The translations under genes and the position numbers were made by a program. The notes under the pieces are model-generated. The model ran no database searches, was not told the DNA's origin, and saw only the letters and a program-made list of their open reading frames with translations. A stretch of DNA of 64,000 nt from Arthrobacter_J sp038199985 (lineage in GTDB: Bacteria > Actinomycetota > Actinomycetes > Actinomycetales > Micrococcaceae), in contig JBBPYK010000088.1 in the NCBI GenBank assembly GCA_038199985.1, positions 1 through 64,000 on the forward strand. Reading direction: 5' to 3'. This document shows positions 1-7,389 of this stretch, in pieces; position 1 is the stretch's first letter, and the number at the start of each line of letters is the position of its first letter.

Positions 1-530
1 AGGCACAGATGTCCGGACAGGAACTGGATCAGGACCAGCTCAAGAAGCAGACGGCGGAAGGCCTTGTAGGCACTGAACTCATGCTGCAGGAAGCAGAGAA
101 GCGAGGTTTTTTGGCGGATGATTCCGACGTCGACAAGAAGCTTGAGGAATTGTTGAAGCAATACAATTTGAAGTCCACCGAAGAGCTCTACGCCGCGCTC
201 AAGGAGCAGGGCCTCGACAAGAAGCAGGCCCGCGCTGAAGTGGAGTCACAGATCTCGCTTGAGACATTGCTAGCTGATGAGGCTGGCAGCATGGAGCCCA
301 CGGAGAAAGAGCTGAAGGCCGCCTACAAGCAGGTTGTTGAACAGCAGGAAAAAGCTGCTGAGGCACAGGCTGAAGGCTCAGAGGCTGAAGGCAAGAAAGC
401 CGAGGTGCCGTCCTTTGAAGAAGTGAAGGACCAGTTGGCCGAGCAGGCGAAGAGTCAAAAGCAGGCAGAAGCCGCGCAGGCGCTGGTGGCAGATCTCAAG
501 AAGGACGCAGACGTTAAAATTCTGATCTGA
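1..530 (+). CDS. SurA N-terminal domain-like protein, 5' end missing
   Basis: The reading frame is open from the first bases of the window (codons AQ before the first visible Met at 9), so the true start lies upstream and the signal peptide is not visible. The visible ~175 residues are highly charged and helical, with the TAEGLVGTELMLQEAEKRG pattern of SurA_N chaperone/foldase domains followed by a Lys/Glu/Ala-rich tail. Known relatives are secreted or lipoprotein-anchored periplasmic-type chaperones; in actinobacteria they are usually annotated SurA N-terminal domain protein. No rotamase domain is seen after it, so it is a chaperone-only form. A strong terminator follows the stop codon directly. 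Confidence 0.7.
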   Translation, partial: AQMSGQELDQDQLKKQTAEGLVGTELMLQEAEKRGFLADDSDVDKKLEELLKQYNLKSTEELYAALKEQGLDKKQARAEVESQISLETLLADEAGSMEPTEKELKAAYKQVVEQQEKAAEAQAEGSEAEGKKAEVPSFEEVKDQLAEQAKSQKQAEAAQALVADLKKDADVKILI

Positions 531-552
531 TCGAAACCGAACTCCAAAGAGC

Positions 553-594
553 CCTGCCGGTCACGATTGCGTGACCGGCAGGTTTTTTCTTTTG
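553..594 (+). terminator. Rho-independent terminator of the SurA-like gene
   Basis: A perfect 13-bp stem (553-565 with 570-582, loop ATTG) is followed by a run of six T and then TCTTTT-like sequence. It lies 23 bp after the stop of the SurA-like gene. Confidence 0.93.
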
Positions 595-613
595 TGGCGT
601 GCATCACGTTCAG

Positions 614-642
614 TTGTGGTGTACGCTGGCTCAAAATAACGT
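614..642 (+). promoter_or_regulatory. Candidate promoter of the nucleobase permease
   Basis: TTGTGG (614-619) and TAACGT (637-642) are separated by 17 bp, between the upstream terminator and the permease. The match is modest. It would give a leader RNA of about 170 nt that contains the hairpin at 684-714. Confidence 0.35.
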
Positions 643-683
643 GGCGCACGTCACGTACCTGAGAGCAGCAGGCAGGGTTCAAT

Positions 684-714
684 GAGCTGGCACCTTTTGG
701 TGTCGGCTCTTTTT
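684..714 (+). terminator. Terminator-like hairpin in the permease leader (possible attenuator)
   Basis: An 11-bp stem with two G-U pairs (684-694 with 699-709, loop TTTT) is followed by five T. It lies about 107 bp before the permease start and after the independent terminator of the previous gene, so it can only act on transcription heading into the permease. I do not recognise a known riboswitch consensus in the leader. Confidence 0.5.
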
Positions 715-820
715 CATTTCCGGACACAATCTTGGTACTGAATTACGGCCCGGCAGCTGAAGGAAAATAGTTTTCACAATACGGAATGATTTCATCGACA
801 TCCTTCTCCAGGGAGCAACA

Positions 821-2323
821 ATGAAAAAAGCATCTTCCACAGCACCGGCGACACAGGCAACGCGACCCGAAGATGAAAAGCTCGGCATAGGCGCCAGCTT
901 CATGTACGGATTGCAGCACGTCCTCACTATGTACGGCGGAATCATCGCCGTGCCGCTCATCATTGGCCAAGCGGCTGGCCTCTCATCCACCGATGTTGGG
1001 CTACTGATCGCGGCAGCCCTCTTCATGGGCGGCCTGGCAACCCTCCTTCAGACCATCGGCCTCCCGTTCTTCGGGTCCCAACTACCACTGGTCCAGGGTG
1101 TCTCCTTCGCCAGCGTGGCCACAATGGTTGCCATCGTCACCAACGGCGGAGGCCTCCCCTCGGTCTTCGGAGCAGTCATCGCCTCGGCGCTCATCGGCTT
1201 CATTATTGCGCCGTTCTTCTCGAGAATCGTCCGCTTCTTCCCACCCGTAGTGACAGGCACCGTCATCACCACCATCGGGTTGACTCTGATGCCGGTTGCC
1301 GCCAACTGGGCCATGGGTGGCAACAGGCAAGCCGAGGACTACGGCAGCGTCGCCAACATCGGCCTCGCAGCACTGACTCTCGCGCTCGTACTACTGCTGA
1401 GCAAAGTCGGCAGCAGCACCATCTCCAGATTGTCCATCCTCTTGGCCATCGTCATCGGAACCATCGTTGCGGCTGCCGTGGGCATGGCGGACTTCTCGAA
1501 GGTAGGGAACGGTCCCATAGCTGCCTTCCCCGCGCCTTTCCACTTCGGAGCCCCAGTCTTCGAAATAGCAGGCATCATCTCCATGGTGATCGTTGTTCTC
1601 GTCATCCTCACCGAAACGACGGCGGACATCCTTGCTGTCGGTGAAATCGTCGAAACCAAAGTTGATTCTAAGCGGATCGCAGACGGTCTTCGTGCAGACA
1701 TGATCTCCAGTGCTGTTTCACCAGTCTTCGGTTCCTTCACGCAGAGCGCATTCGCCCAGAACGTCGGTCTCGTGGCCGTCACTGGAATCAAGAGTCGCTT
1801 TGTTGTCGCGGCGGGCGGTGCCATCCTTGTTGTCCTCGGGCTTTTGCCGATCATGGGCCGGGTTGTCGCAGCGGTCCCCACCGCTGTCCTCGGAGGCGCC
1901 GGCGTCGTTCTGTTCGGCACCGTTGCTGCCAGTGGAATCCGCACTCTGGCTCGCGTCGAGTACAAGAACAACATGAACCTGATCATTGTCGCGACGTCCA
2001 TTGGTTTCGGCATGATTCCGATTGCTGCACCCACGTTCTACGATCAGTTCCCCGAGTGGTTCTCCACCATCTTCCACTCCGGTATCAGCTCCGCGGCCGT
2101 GATGGCGATCTTGCTGAACCTACTGTTCAATCATCTGAAGGCTGGCAACTCGGATCAGCAATCGGTCTTCGCAGCCGGCACGGCACCTAGGAATATCAGC
2201 AGGGAAATTCTGGCAACCTTAGATGATGGAGACCATGTGGAGGGCGGCAAGCTGATCGACTGCGACGGACGCGAAGTTCCAGTGGCCGCTGTAGGCTCGG
2301 GACCTGAGCACCAGGAGAAGTAG
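821..2323 (+). CDS. NCS2-family nucleobase (xanthine/uric acid/uracil) permease
   Basis: A 500-residue polytopic membrane protein of the nucleobase:cation symporter-2 (NAT) family. The N-terminal YGLQHVLTMYGG segment, the glutamate-containing ETTADILAVGEIV segment and the signature QNVGLVAVTGIKSR (around residues 308-321) are typical, and the QNxG form is the one usual in xanthine/urate carriers. It is expected to import a purine or uracil with H+ or Na+. The start is an ATG preceded by AGGGAGCAAC. The C-terminal ~70 residues form a hydrophilic tail. The MFS gene begins 6 bp after the stop, so the two are probably cotranscribed. Exact substrate cannot be set from sequence. Confidence 0.9.
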   Translation: MKKASSTAPATQATRPEDEKLGIGASFMYGLQHVLTMYGGIIAVPLIIGQAAGLSSTDVGLLIAAALFMGGLATLLQTIGLPFFGSQLPLVQGVSFASVATMVAIVTNGGGLPSVFGAVIASALIGFIIAPFFSRIVRFFPPVVTGTVITTIGLTLMPVAANWAMGGNRQAEDYGSVANIGLAALTLALVLLLSKVGSSTISRLSILLAIVIGTIVAAAVGMADFSKVGNGPIAAFPAPFHFGAPVFEIAGIISMVIVVLVILTETTADILAVGEIVETKVDSKRIADGLRADMISSAVSPVFGSFTQSAFAQNVGLVAVTGIKSRFVVAAGGAILVVLGLLPIMGRVVAAVPTAVLGGAGVVLFGTVAASGIRTLARVEYKNNMNLIIVATSIGFGMIPIAAPTFYDQFPEWFSTIFHSGISSAAVMAILLNLLFNHLKAGNSDQQSVFAAGTAPRNISREILATLDDGDHVEGGKLIDCDGREVPVAAVGSGPEHQEK

Positions 2324-2329
2324 CCCAAC

Positions 2330-3520
2330 ATGTCGAACAACGCCGTAGTGAACCGTGCAGGGGTGCCGGTCCGCTACGGCGTTGCTTTTGCGGGAATTCT
2401 ACTCATTGCCATTAACCTTCGGGTCGGCTTCGTCAGCGTGGGACCGCTCCTGGCGGATATCAGCAAAGATCTCCGTCTATCGCCCACTATGGCGGGCGTG
2501 CTGACAGCGCTGCCGCTCGTGTCCTTTGCCCTCTTCTCTCCGCTTGCACCCCGTCTTGCTGCGCGGTTGGGGCTTAACCGGGCTGTCTGGGCGTCTCTGG
2601 CGCTCCTTGGCGTTGGCATCACGTTACGGTCTTTGCCCGTGTTCGGCGCAATCTGGGTGGGCACAGCGGTGCTTGGTGCAGCGATCGCCGCCCTGAATGT
2701 GTTGCTACCGTCCGTGGTCAAGCGAGATTTCCCGCTGCGTGTCAGTCAAGTCACCGGAATCTATTCGGCCCTGCAGGGTGGCGCTGCCGCCCTCGGAGCC
2801 GGGCTGGTTGTTCCCATTGCGCACCTGTCTGGATGGCGGCCAGCCCTCGGGATATGGGCCGGTCTGGTCCTTATCGCCCTGGCGGCACTGGCGCCCGGCA
2901 TCCGAGTCCGTGAATCTCCGCGAGCCGGCACGCCTACCGAGCCTACCGGCCGTCCGCCGTGGAAATCCTTACTCGGATGGCAGATCACACTGTTTATGGG
3001 CCTGCAGTCAACAGCGTTCTTTGTCCTCATGGGCTGGCTACCCAGTATTGAGCGCAGTTATGGTGTTCCAGCGTCAATCTCTGGGACACACGTTGCTCTT
3101 TTCCTGGTGGTAGGAACCCTGTCCAGCCTGAGCACCGGGCTCATTCTGCACCAGCTCAAAAGCCCACTACCCATAGCCTTCACTGCGAGCGCGCTGACCG
3201 TAGTCGCTTTTGCTGGGCTGGCGCTGATTCCCATGGTCTCCCTGATCTGGATGATCATCGGCGCCGCCGGGTGCGGAAGTTTGATCGTGACATCGCTTTC
3301 GTTGTTCAGCCTGCGTACAGCCAACCATCGGCAGGCTGCGTCGTTGTCAGGTATGGCTCAGTCTGTGGGTTACGGAATCGCAGCCGTTGGGCCGGTGGCC
3401 TTCGGTGCGCTCTATGACATCAGCGGCAATTGGATGTTACCCCTGTGGGTCATGACGGGACTGATGGTCCTTCTGTGTTTCTTGGCCCTTCCCGTATCGA
3501 GAACGAGAGTCATCGCGTAA
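2330..3520 (+). CDS. MFS transporter, CynX/NimT (cyanate/nitroimidazole) type
   Basis: A 396-residue protein with 12 hydrophobic segments. The N-terminal segment AINLRVGFVSVGPLL and the early PLVSFALFSPLAPRLA stretch are characteristic of the CynX/NimT group of the major facilitator superfamily. Members are variously called cyanate permease, 2-nitroimidazole transporter or plain MFS exporter; the substrate is not predictable. It starts 6 bp after the NCS2 permease. Its last nine codons fall within a 134-bp sequence that recurs imperfectly 3.3 kb downstream, so the 3' end of this gene marks the left edge of the accessory island. Confidence 0.85.
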   Translation: MSNNAVVNRAGVPVRYGVAFAGILLIAINLRVGFVSVGPLLADISKDLRLSPTMAGVLTALPLVSFALFSPLAPRLAARLGLNRAVWASLALLGVGITLRSLPVFGAIWVGTAVLGAAIAALNVLLPSVVKRDFPLRVSQVTGIYSALQGGAAALGAGLVVPIAHLSGWRPALGIWAGLVLIALAALAPGIRVRESPRAGTPTEPTGRPPWKSLLGWQITLFMGLQSTAFFVLMGWLPSIERSYGVPASISGTHVALFLVVGTLSSLSTGLILHQLKSPLPIAFTASALTVVAFAGLALIPMVSLIWMIIGAAGCGSLIVTSLSLFSLRTANHRQAASLSGMAQSVGYGIAAVGPVAFGALYDISGNWMLPLWVMTGLMVLLCFLALPVSRTRVIA

Positions 3521-3624
3521 CCGCAGTGAGCTACATCAATGTGCCAATGATCGCGGCTGTATATTTTATTGGCATCACTCGTGTACGATCGCAAATTACT
3601 TTGGTACATGGTTCAGATACCTAG
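3491..3624 (+). repeat. Direct repeat copy 1 (left edge of island)
   Basis: These 134 bp match 6765-6898 without indels, with about 15 mismatches (about 89% identity by eye). Copy 1 covers the last nine codons of the MFS gene plus about 100 bp after its stop, and ends exactly where the IS1380-like remnant begins. Confidence 0.9.
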
Positions 3625-4100
3625 CCTCGAAATTTCATGAAGGTGGGCTCAGCCCGGCGTTCTAAAGCCTGAAGGGTGCTCTGACGTGGGGAAAATGTAG
3701 TTACGACACAACGTTTTTCTCAAGACATCAGGAGCACCCTGCAGGTGAACTAAGCCTTCGCCGGTAACGAGCTCTGGTGTCATCTGGTGATGCTCGCAGC
3801 CGAGCTCATAGCCTAGACCCAAATGGTCGCTTTCACCGGCACGAAAGCCAGAGCCTGGGAACCAAAAAAACTCCGGGCCAGACTCTTTGAAATAGGTGGC
3901 AGAATCGCCAGCCACGCCCGCCAAACAACCCTGCACCTAGCTGCCACAGCACCGCCGTGACAGACGTGGAACCCGTCACCGATAACCGCCATCAGGCCAG
4001 CGGGCACAACGTCACACCCACATGCCACAATCAGAACACTCAGGCAGCCGGTAAGCCCCGATCACAACGGAAACCACTCCTCATGAAAAATCGAGGCTAG
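3621..4100 (+). mobile_element. Internally deleted IS1380-family-like element
   Basis: The 480-bp segment is bounded by terminal inverted repeats: CTAGCCTCGA plus TTTCATGA at 3621-3640 and its complement at 4081-4100, matching at 18 of 20 positions. A subterminal leader with AGGGTGCTC and GGAGCACCCT arms (about 3672-3741) runs into what should be the transposase start, but the frame then jumps to the transposase C-terminus. An intact element should be about 1.6 kb, so roughly 1.1 kb of the transposase is gone. The family call rests on the remembered form of IS1380 ends and C-termini; the CTAG at both outer ends may be target duplication or part of the repeat. Confidence 0.65.
3769..3960 (+). 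pseudogene. C-terminal remnant of IS1380-like transposase
   Basis: Reading from 3769 gives ELWCHLVMLAAELIA, a TAG stop, then TQMVAFTGTKARAWEPKKL and RARLFEIGGRIASHARQTTL. This resembles the C-terminal domain of IS1380-family transposases, where a Trp would be expected at the TAG codon. The N-terminal and catalytic core are absent. The gene cannot make a working transposase. Confidence 0.6.
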
Positions 4101-4208
4101 TACGAGTAAGCGGTTAGTGATGTGCAGCATCTTGAGATGAACGGATTGAATCTGTATCCAATCTCCAGACCCCCGAATGACTGAGTAACATGGATCACAA
4201 AAAACCTC

Positions 4209-4237
4209 TTGTACTAGGTGTCTCCTTGTGCGAATAT
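4209..4237 (+). promoter_or_regulatory. Weak candidate promoter of the secreted protein gene
   Basis: TTGTAC (4209-4214), a 17-bp spacer and GAATAT (4232-4237) lie 60 bp before the coding start and just right of the IS remnant. The -10 match is partial. Confidence 0.3.
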
Positions 4238-4298
4238 CTCGATCTAACGGGGATAAGCGGCCGATCTGATTGCTACCCCTCAAAAGATGCGAGGAAAC

Positions 4299-4949
4299 AT
4301 GAAGCGCACAATAGGGACAGCAGCGCTGGCAGCGGGACTGATATTTTTCAGTACTGGGCTAGCGCAGGCAGCTACGCTTGAACGGGTCGATAAGAACATC
4401 GACTCTCTAACGCTCGAAGCCACTAAGAACACGTCAGTCACATACGCCGACGAGTTGTGCGAGCAAGCTCGGGAAATGGACGATACAGACGGCACCTGCG
4501 GAACTCAGACCGTCGTTGAAACCTCTAAAGCAGATGTCGTAGACATTTCAAAGGTCCCTCCGACAGATCTTGCCTTGAAGTCGGCAGATGGGACGACGCT
4601 CGCTCAGGCCGCAGCACGGGGAACCATTTACTACAAGACATGGTCCCAAGTGAAACGTGGCCTGTACTACGTCAACTGGAAGGAACAGCACAGCGGCCGT
4701 TTCTATTACAACGGCTCACGAGTCTGGTCCACCACCAGTACTCTCGGGTACAAAGGCAAACATATCTGTGACCAGGGTTACGGCGTACTTTATGATGTCA
4801 AAGTTACCAATTGCATGACCGATGTCATCAGCAGTGCAAAGATCCAGGAATGGGACTATTTCCGCGTTCATGTCGTGTGGAAAGGCATTCCGCTGTATGT
4901 TTCCCACAACATGCACACGACCATGACTAAATCTGGAGGTGTTTCATGA
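4299..4949 (+). CDS. Secreted protein of unknown function, aromatic-rich C-terminal domain
   Basis: The chosen start is the ATG at 4299 behind GAGGA; an in-frame ATG at 4287 is possible. The 216-residue product has a clear Sec signal peptide (KR, then a hydrophobic stretch ending AQA-A near residue 24). Residues ~25-105 are hydrophilic with two Cys (ELCEQAR and GTCGTQ). Residues ~108-216 form a compact Trp/Tyr/His-rich domain (WKEQHSGRFYYNGSRVW, GYKGKHICDQG, WDYFRVHVVWKGIPLY) with two further Cys. I do not recognise the family with confidence; similar secreted proteins occur in actinomycetes. It overlaps by 4 bp a small membrane protein gene, so the two are translated together. A bacteriocin, toxin or surface role is possible but only inferred from the context. 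Confidence 0.75.
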   Translation: MKRTIGTAALAAGLIFFSTGLAQAATLERVDKNIDSLTLEATKNTSVTYADELCEQAREMDDTDGTCGTQTVVETSKADVVDISKVPPTDLALKSADGTTLAQAAARGTIYYKTWSQVKRGLYYVNWKEQHSGRFYYNGSRVWSTTSTLGYKGKHICDQGYGVLYDVKVTNCMTDVISSAKIQEWDYFRVHVVWKGIPLYVSHNMHTTMTKSGGVS

Positions 4950-5215
4950 CAATTTCCGAAACAAACCGAGTTGAAGCCTCTCGAGGGCTAACCACGTGGA
5001 TGCTGGCCACAATCATTATCGGAGTTCTGATCCCATTTGGTGGCTATGCGGTTCTCTTAGTCTCGCGGTTACCGCGATTCGCGGCACGGCGACCATCGTG
5101 GGTTGCTCTGCTTTTGGTGGCCACGGTCACCCTTGCCATTCAGATCGTCGGACTACAGGGATCTTGGATTTCTCCTGTAATTCATGTTGATCCTGCCCAA
5201 ATTGTAGTGCCCTAG
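4946..5215 (+). CDS. Small two-helix membrane protein, partner of the secreted protein
   Basis: An 89-residue protein whose ATG overlaps the previous stop (ATGA). It has two hydrophobic segments, about residues 17-39 (LATIIIGVLIPFGGYAVLLV) and 51-70, separated by a basic loop (SRLPRFAARRPS), which predicts both helices in the membrane with a cytoplasmic loop. No family is recognised. Tight coupling to the secreted protein gene suggests a role in its handling, such as immunity, anchoring or export, but this is inference from position only. Confidence 0.7.
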   Translation: MTISETNRVEASRGLTTWMLATIIIGVLIPFGGYAVLLVSRLPRFAARRPSWVALLLVATVTLAIQIVGLQGSWISPVIHVDPAQIVVP

Positions 5216-5797
5216 GACGTTGCTGTTTTAGTGGCAATCGGAGGGCCGGTTTCGGCGCGCAAGCGCGGTGACCGGCACTCTCCGTCGTCGCGGTCTTAAT
5301 AGTCATGGAACACGATTGCGCATCTAACACCTTAACGTCTCGGCTTTTGGTACATCCGGGGACCTAATACCCTACCTATCCCCGCACTACTCGCCGGGCA
5401 AAGCACGCAACCGTCGCGGCTGTGCGCGCGAGGGAACTCGTACATCTTCAAGCAGCCTAATCCTGGTCCATGCGAAAGCAGGGCCTCGTGGCGCTGGTGC
5501 CTACATGGCAGCCGTTGTGCGGTGAGGCTTTGCATTCATGGATTGGGACGAGACTTCATGAAGTTGCGCGCGGATGATCGTTACCTGTCATCGAAATCCC
5601 TGGCGCAGGATATTTGACGATTCATAAGCCACCCCTTTTAAGCCGCATTAGCCGGGGCAAGTTCCCTAGCTCGCCATCCCCCGGTGGAAGAATGGTGCAT
5701 CAGTTCTTACATCAGGGCTGATGCAAAGTCGTCGAGTATTCCTCGGCGAGTAGGCGTTGACACGCTTTGGATGGGTGCTTTTAATGAGGGAGGACAC
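5216..5797. other. 582-bp stretch without recognisable gene
   Basis: The short open frames here show no family resemblance, no good ribosome site and mixed composition. A GC-rich imperfect hairpin lies near 5243-5275 without a T-run. The stretch separates the secreted/membrane pair from the transposase remnant and may be decayed mobile-element DNA. I found no convincing terminal inverted repeat for the downstream transposase. Confidence 0.5.
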
Positions 5798-6625
5798 ATG
5801 TTAAACAGGCGATTGTCTAGATCGCCGCTTAGCAGGAGTCCCTTCATGCCATCTTCCCCCATTCAGGCCCTCGCACGCTATCTGGAGGACATGCCGGCAC
5901 AGGCGAAGGCGGCCGTGATGCCCGGCACGATGCGGGACATGCTGGATTCCGTCCCGGATCCCAGGAAACACCGGGGTATCCGGTACGGGCTGACGGGAAT
6001 CCTGGCGCTGGCAATCTGCGCAGTCCTCTCCGGGGCGAAGTCCTTCGCCGAGATCGCCGAATGGGCGGCCGACACGGGTCGCAACCCCTTGGCCAAAGCG
6101 GGAATTGGTGTCCCGCACGTGAGCACGATCCAACGTGTTCTGGCCAGTATCGACGGGGATGCATCCGATACCGCCATCGGAGCATGGGTCACCGCGCAAG
6201 TGAAGCCGACCGTCATCGCCGTGGACGGGAAGGAAGTCTGCGGCGCGAAGAACGGCGGCGGTTCCCGGGTGCATCTGATGGCCGCCGTGGACCACACCAC
6301 CGGCACCGACCTGGGCCAGGTCGACGTGGGCGTGAAGACCAACGAGATCATCTTGCTCACGACTCTTCTGGATAAGTTCACGGACCTTAAGGGCATGGTG
6401 GTCACCGCCAATGCGATGCACACCCAACGCTCCCACGCCACCTACTTGCACGGCCGCGGCGCGCACTATGTCCTTTGCGTCAAGGGAAACCAAAGGAGCC
6501 TGCAGCGGCAGCTAAAAGCGCTGCCCTGGACGGAGGTACCTGTCGGGGACCGCCAGCGGTACCGCAGCCACGGCCGCACCGGCTCACGGGTCACCAAGTC
6601 GAAAGTCGAGGCAACCAACACCTAG
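5798..6625 (+). pseudogene. ISAs1-family transposase, truncated and probably inactive
   Basis: Starting at the ATG at 5798 (GGGAGG upstream) the 275-residue product has the ISAs1/DDE pattern: DSVPDPRKHRGIRYGL, the hydrophobic ILALAICAVLSGAKSFAEIAEW region, IAVDGKEVCGAK and HYVLCVKGNQ. The first catalytic Asp (DGK, residue 143) is present. The second, normally in the TADALHTQ motif, is changed to Asn here (TANAMHTQ, residue 205, codon AAT at 6410-6412). The frame ends shortly after the GHGR motif, at residue 275, about 80-100 residues before a normal C-terminus. A longer frame opens at 5684. The element's ends were not found. Confidence 0.8.
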
Positions 6626-6764
6626 ATCAAAAACATAAAAATGATTTCACGAGGGTTCCGCAAACCGACCAACTATCAATCACGTATCCTACTAAGAAGT
6701 GTCGCCCGGACGGCGGCATGAATTCATCTCAACGGGCCGGAATTCGACACGAACCGCGAAGAGC

Positions 6765-6898
6765 CCCGTATCCAGAACGAGAGCCATTGCATAACCGCAG
6801 TCATCTACATCAATGTGCCAATGATCGCAGCTGTATATTTTATTGACATCATTCGTGTACGATCGCGAGTTACTGGGGTGCATGGTTCAGATACCTAA
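6765..6898 (+). repeat. Direct repeat copy 2 (right edge of island)
   Basis: This is the second copy of the 134-bp repeat at 3491-3624, in the same orientation. The rest of the MFS gene is not present upstream of it: similarity starts within the final codons. It lies just before the 113-residue secreted protein gene. A TTGACA at 6843-6848 falls inside this copy (TTGGCA in copy 1), but no good -10 follows at normal spacing. Confidence 0.9.
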
Positions 6899-6922
6899 AT
6901 CACTTTTTATGTGGAGGTTCAT

Positions 6923-7264
6923 ATGCGCGCTCGAATCGGTTTACTTATTCTCTGCTCCATTCTTGGAGCCTCGGTTCTGACATCCTCCACGAGTACCTCG
7001 GATAGTGCAGATGCTGATGATCGTTCGGGGACTGCAACCACGACTGCGGCTACCTCTGAAATTCGATACTTCGTATCGTGCAAGCCGAGTAGCGAATTTA
7101 CGGTGACCGCTGAGACCTTCTATTCAGGCACTTGTGATCGTGACCTCCAGTTCTCTGGCCAGATTCCGCTGTCTTCGACCGAAAAGAGCAGCGGAAAAAC
7201 TACGATTGTCTTAGACATTCCAGCCGGAGTCAACTACTGGATTGTCGGCGTGCCAATGATGTGA
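6923..7264 (+). CDS. Small secreted protein of unknown function
   Basis: The ATG at 6923 is chosen over the in-frame GTG at 6911 because GGAGG (6913-6917) is correctly spaced for it. The 113-residue product has a signal peptide (MRARIGLLILCSILGASV), a Ser/Thr/Asp-rich low-complexity stretch (residues ~20-45), then a short domain with two Cys (FVSCKPSS and SGTCDRD) that could pair. No family is recognised. It lies directly behind repeat copy 2 and has no obvious operon partner. Confidence 0.65.
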   Translation: MRARIGLLILCSILGASVLTSSTSTSDSADADDRSGTATTTAATSEIRYFVSCKPSSEFTVTAETFYSGTCDRDLQFSGQIPLSSTEKSSGKTTIVLDIPAGVNYWIVGVPMM

Positions 7265-7389
7265 CGGTATCGGTGCTGCCCAGCTTTACTCCGCCGCTCT
7301 CGGCGGAGTCTGACAAGCCGATAGCGTCTGCCTCTGGCTTCCCAAGAACGATTTTCCGGGATATGTGAATCAACAGCTATGTTCGAGCT

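Noticed and set aside
1339..2034. Long minus-strand frame opposite the NCS2 permease
   Set aside because: Low-complexity Ala/Thr/Met product typical of the antisense of a high-GC gene; no family resemblance.
3412..3609. Minus-strand open frame across repeat copy 1 with a similar frame in copy 2 (6692-6883)
   Set aside because: The shared peptide only reflects the DNA repeat; the frames differ outside it, substitutions between copies change amino acids, and there is no ribosome site.
6843..6871. TTGACA inside repeat copy 2 as promoter of the 6923 gene
   Set aside because: No acceptable -10 hexamer at 16-19 bp, and copy 1 has TTGGCA, so support is too weak to list as a promoter.
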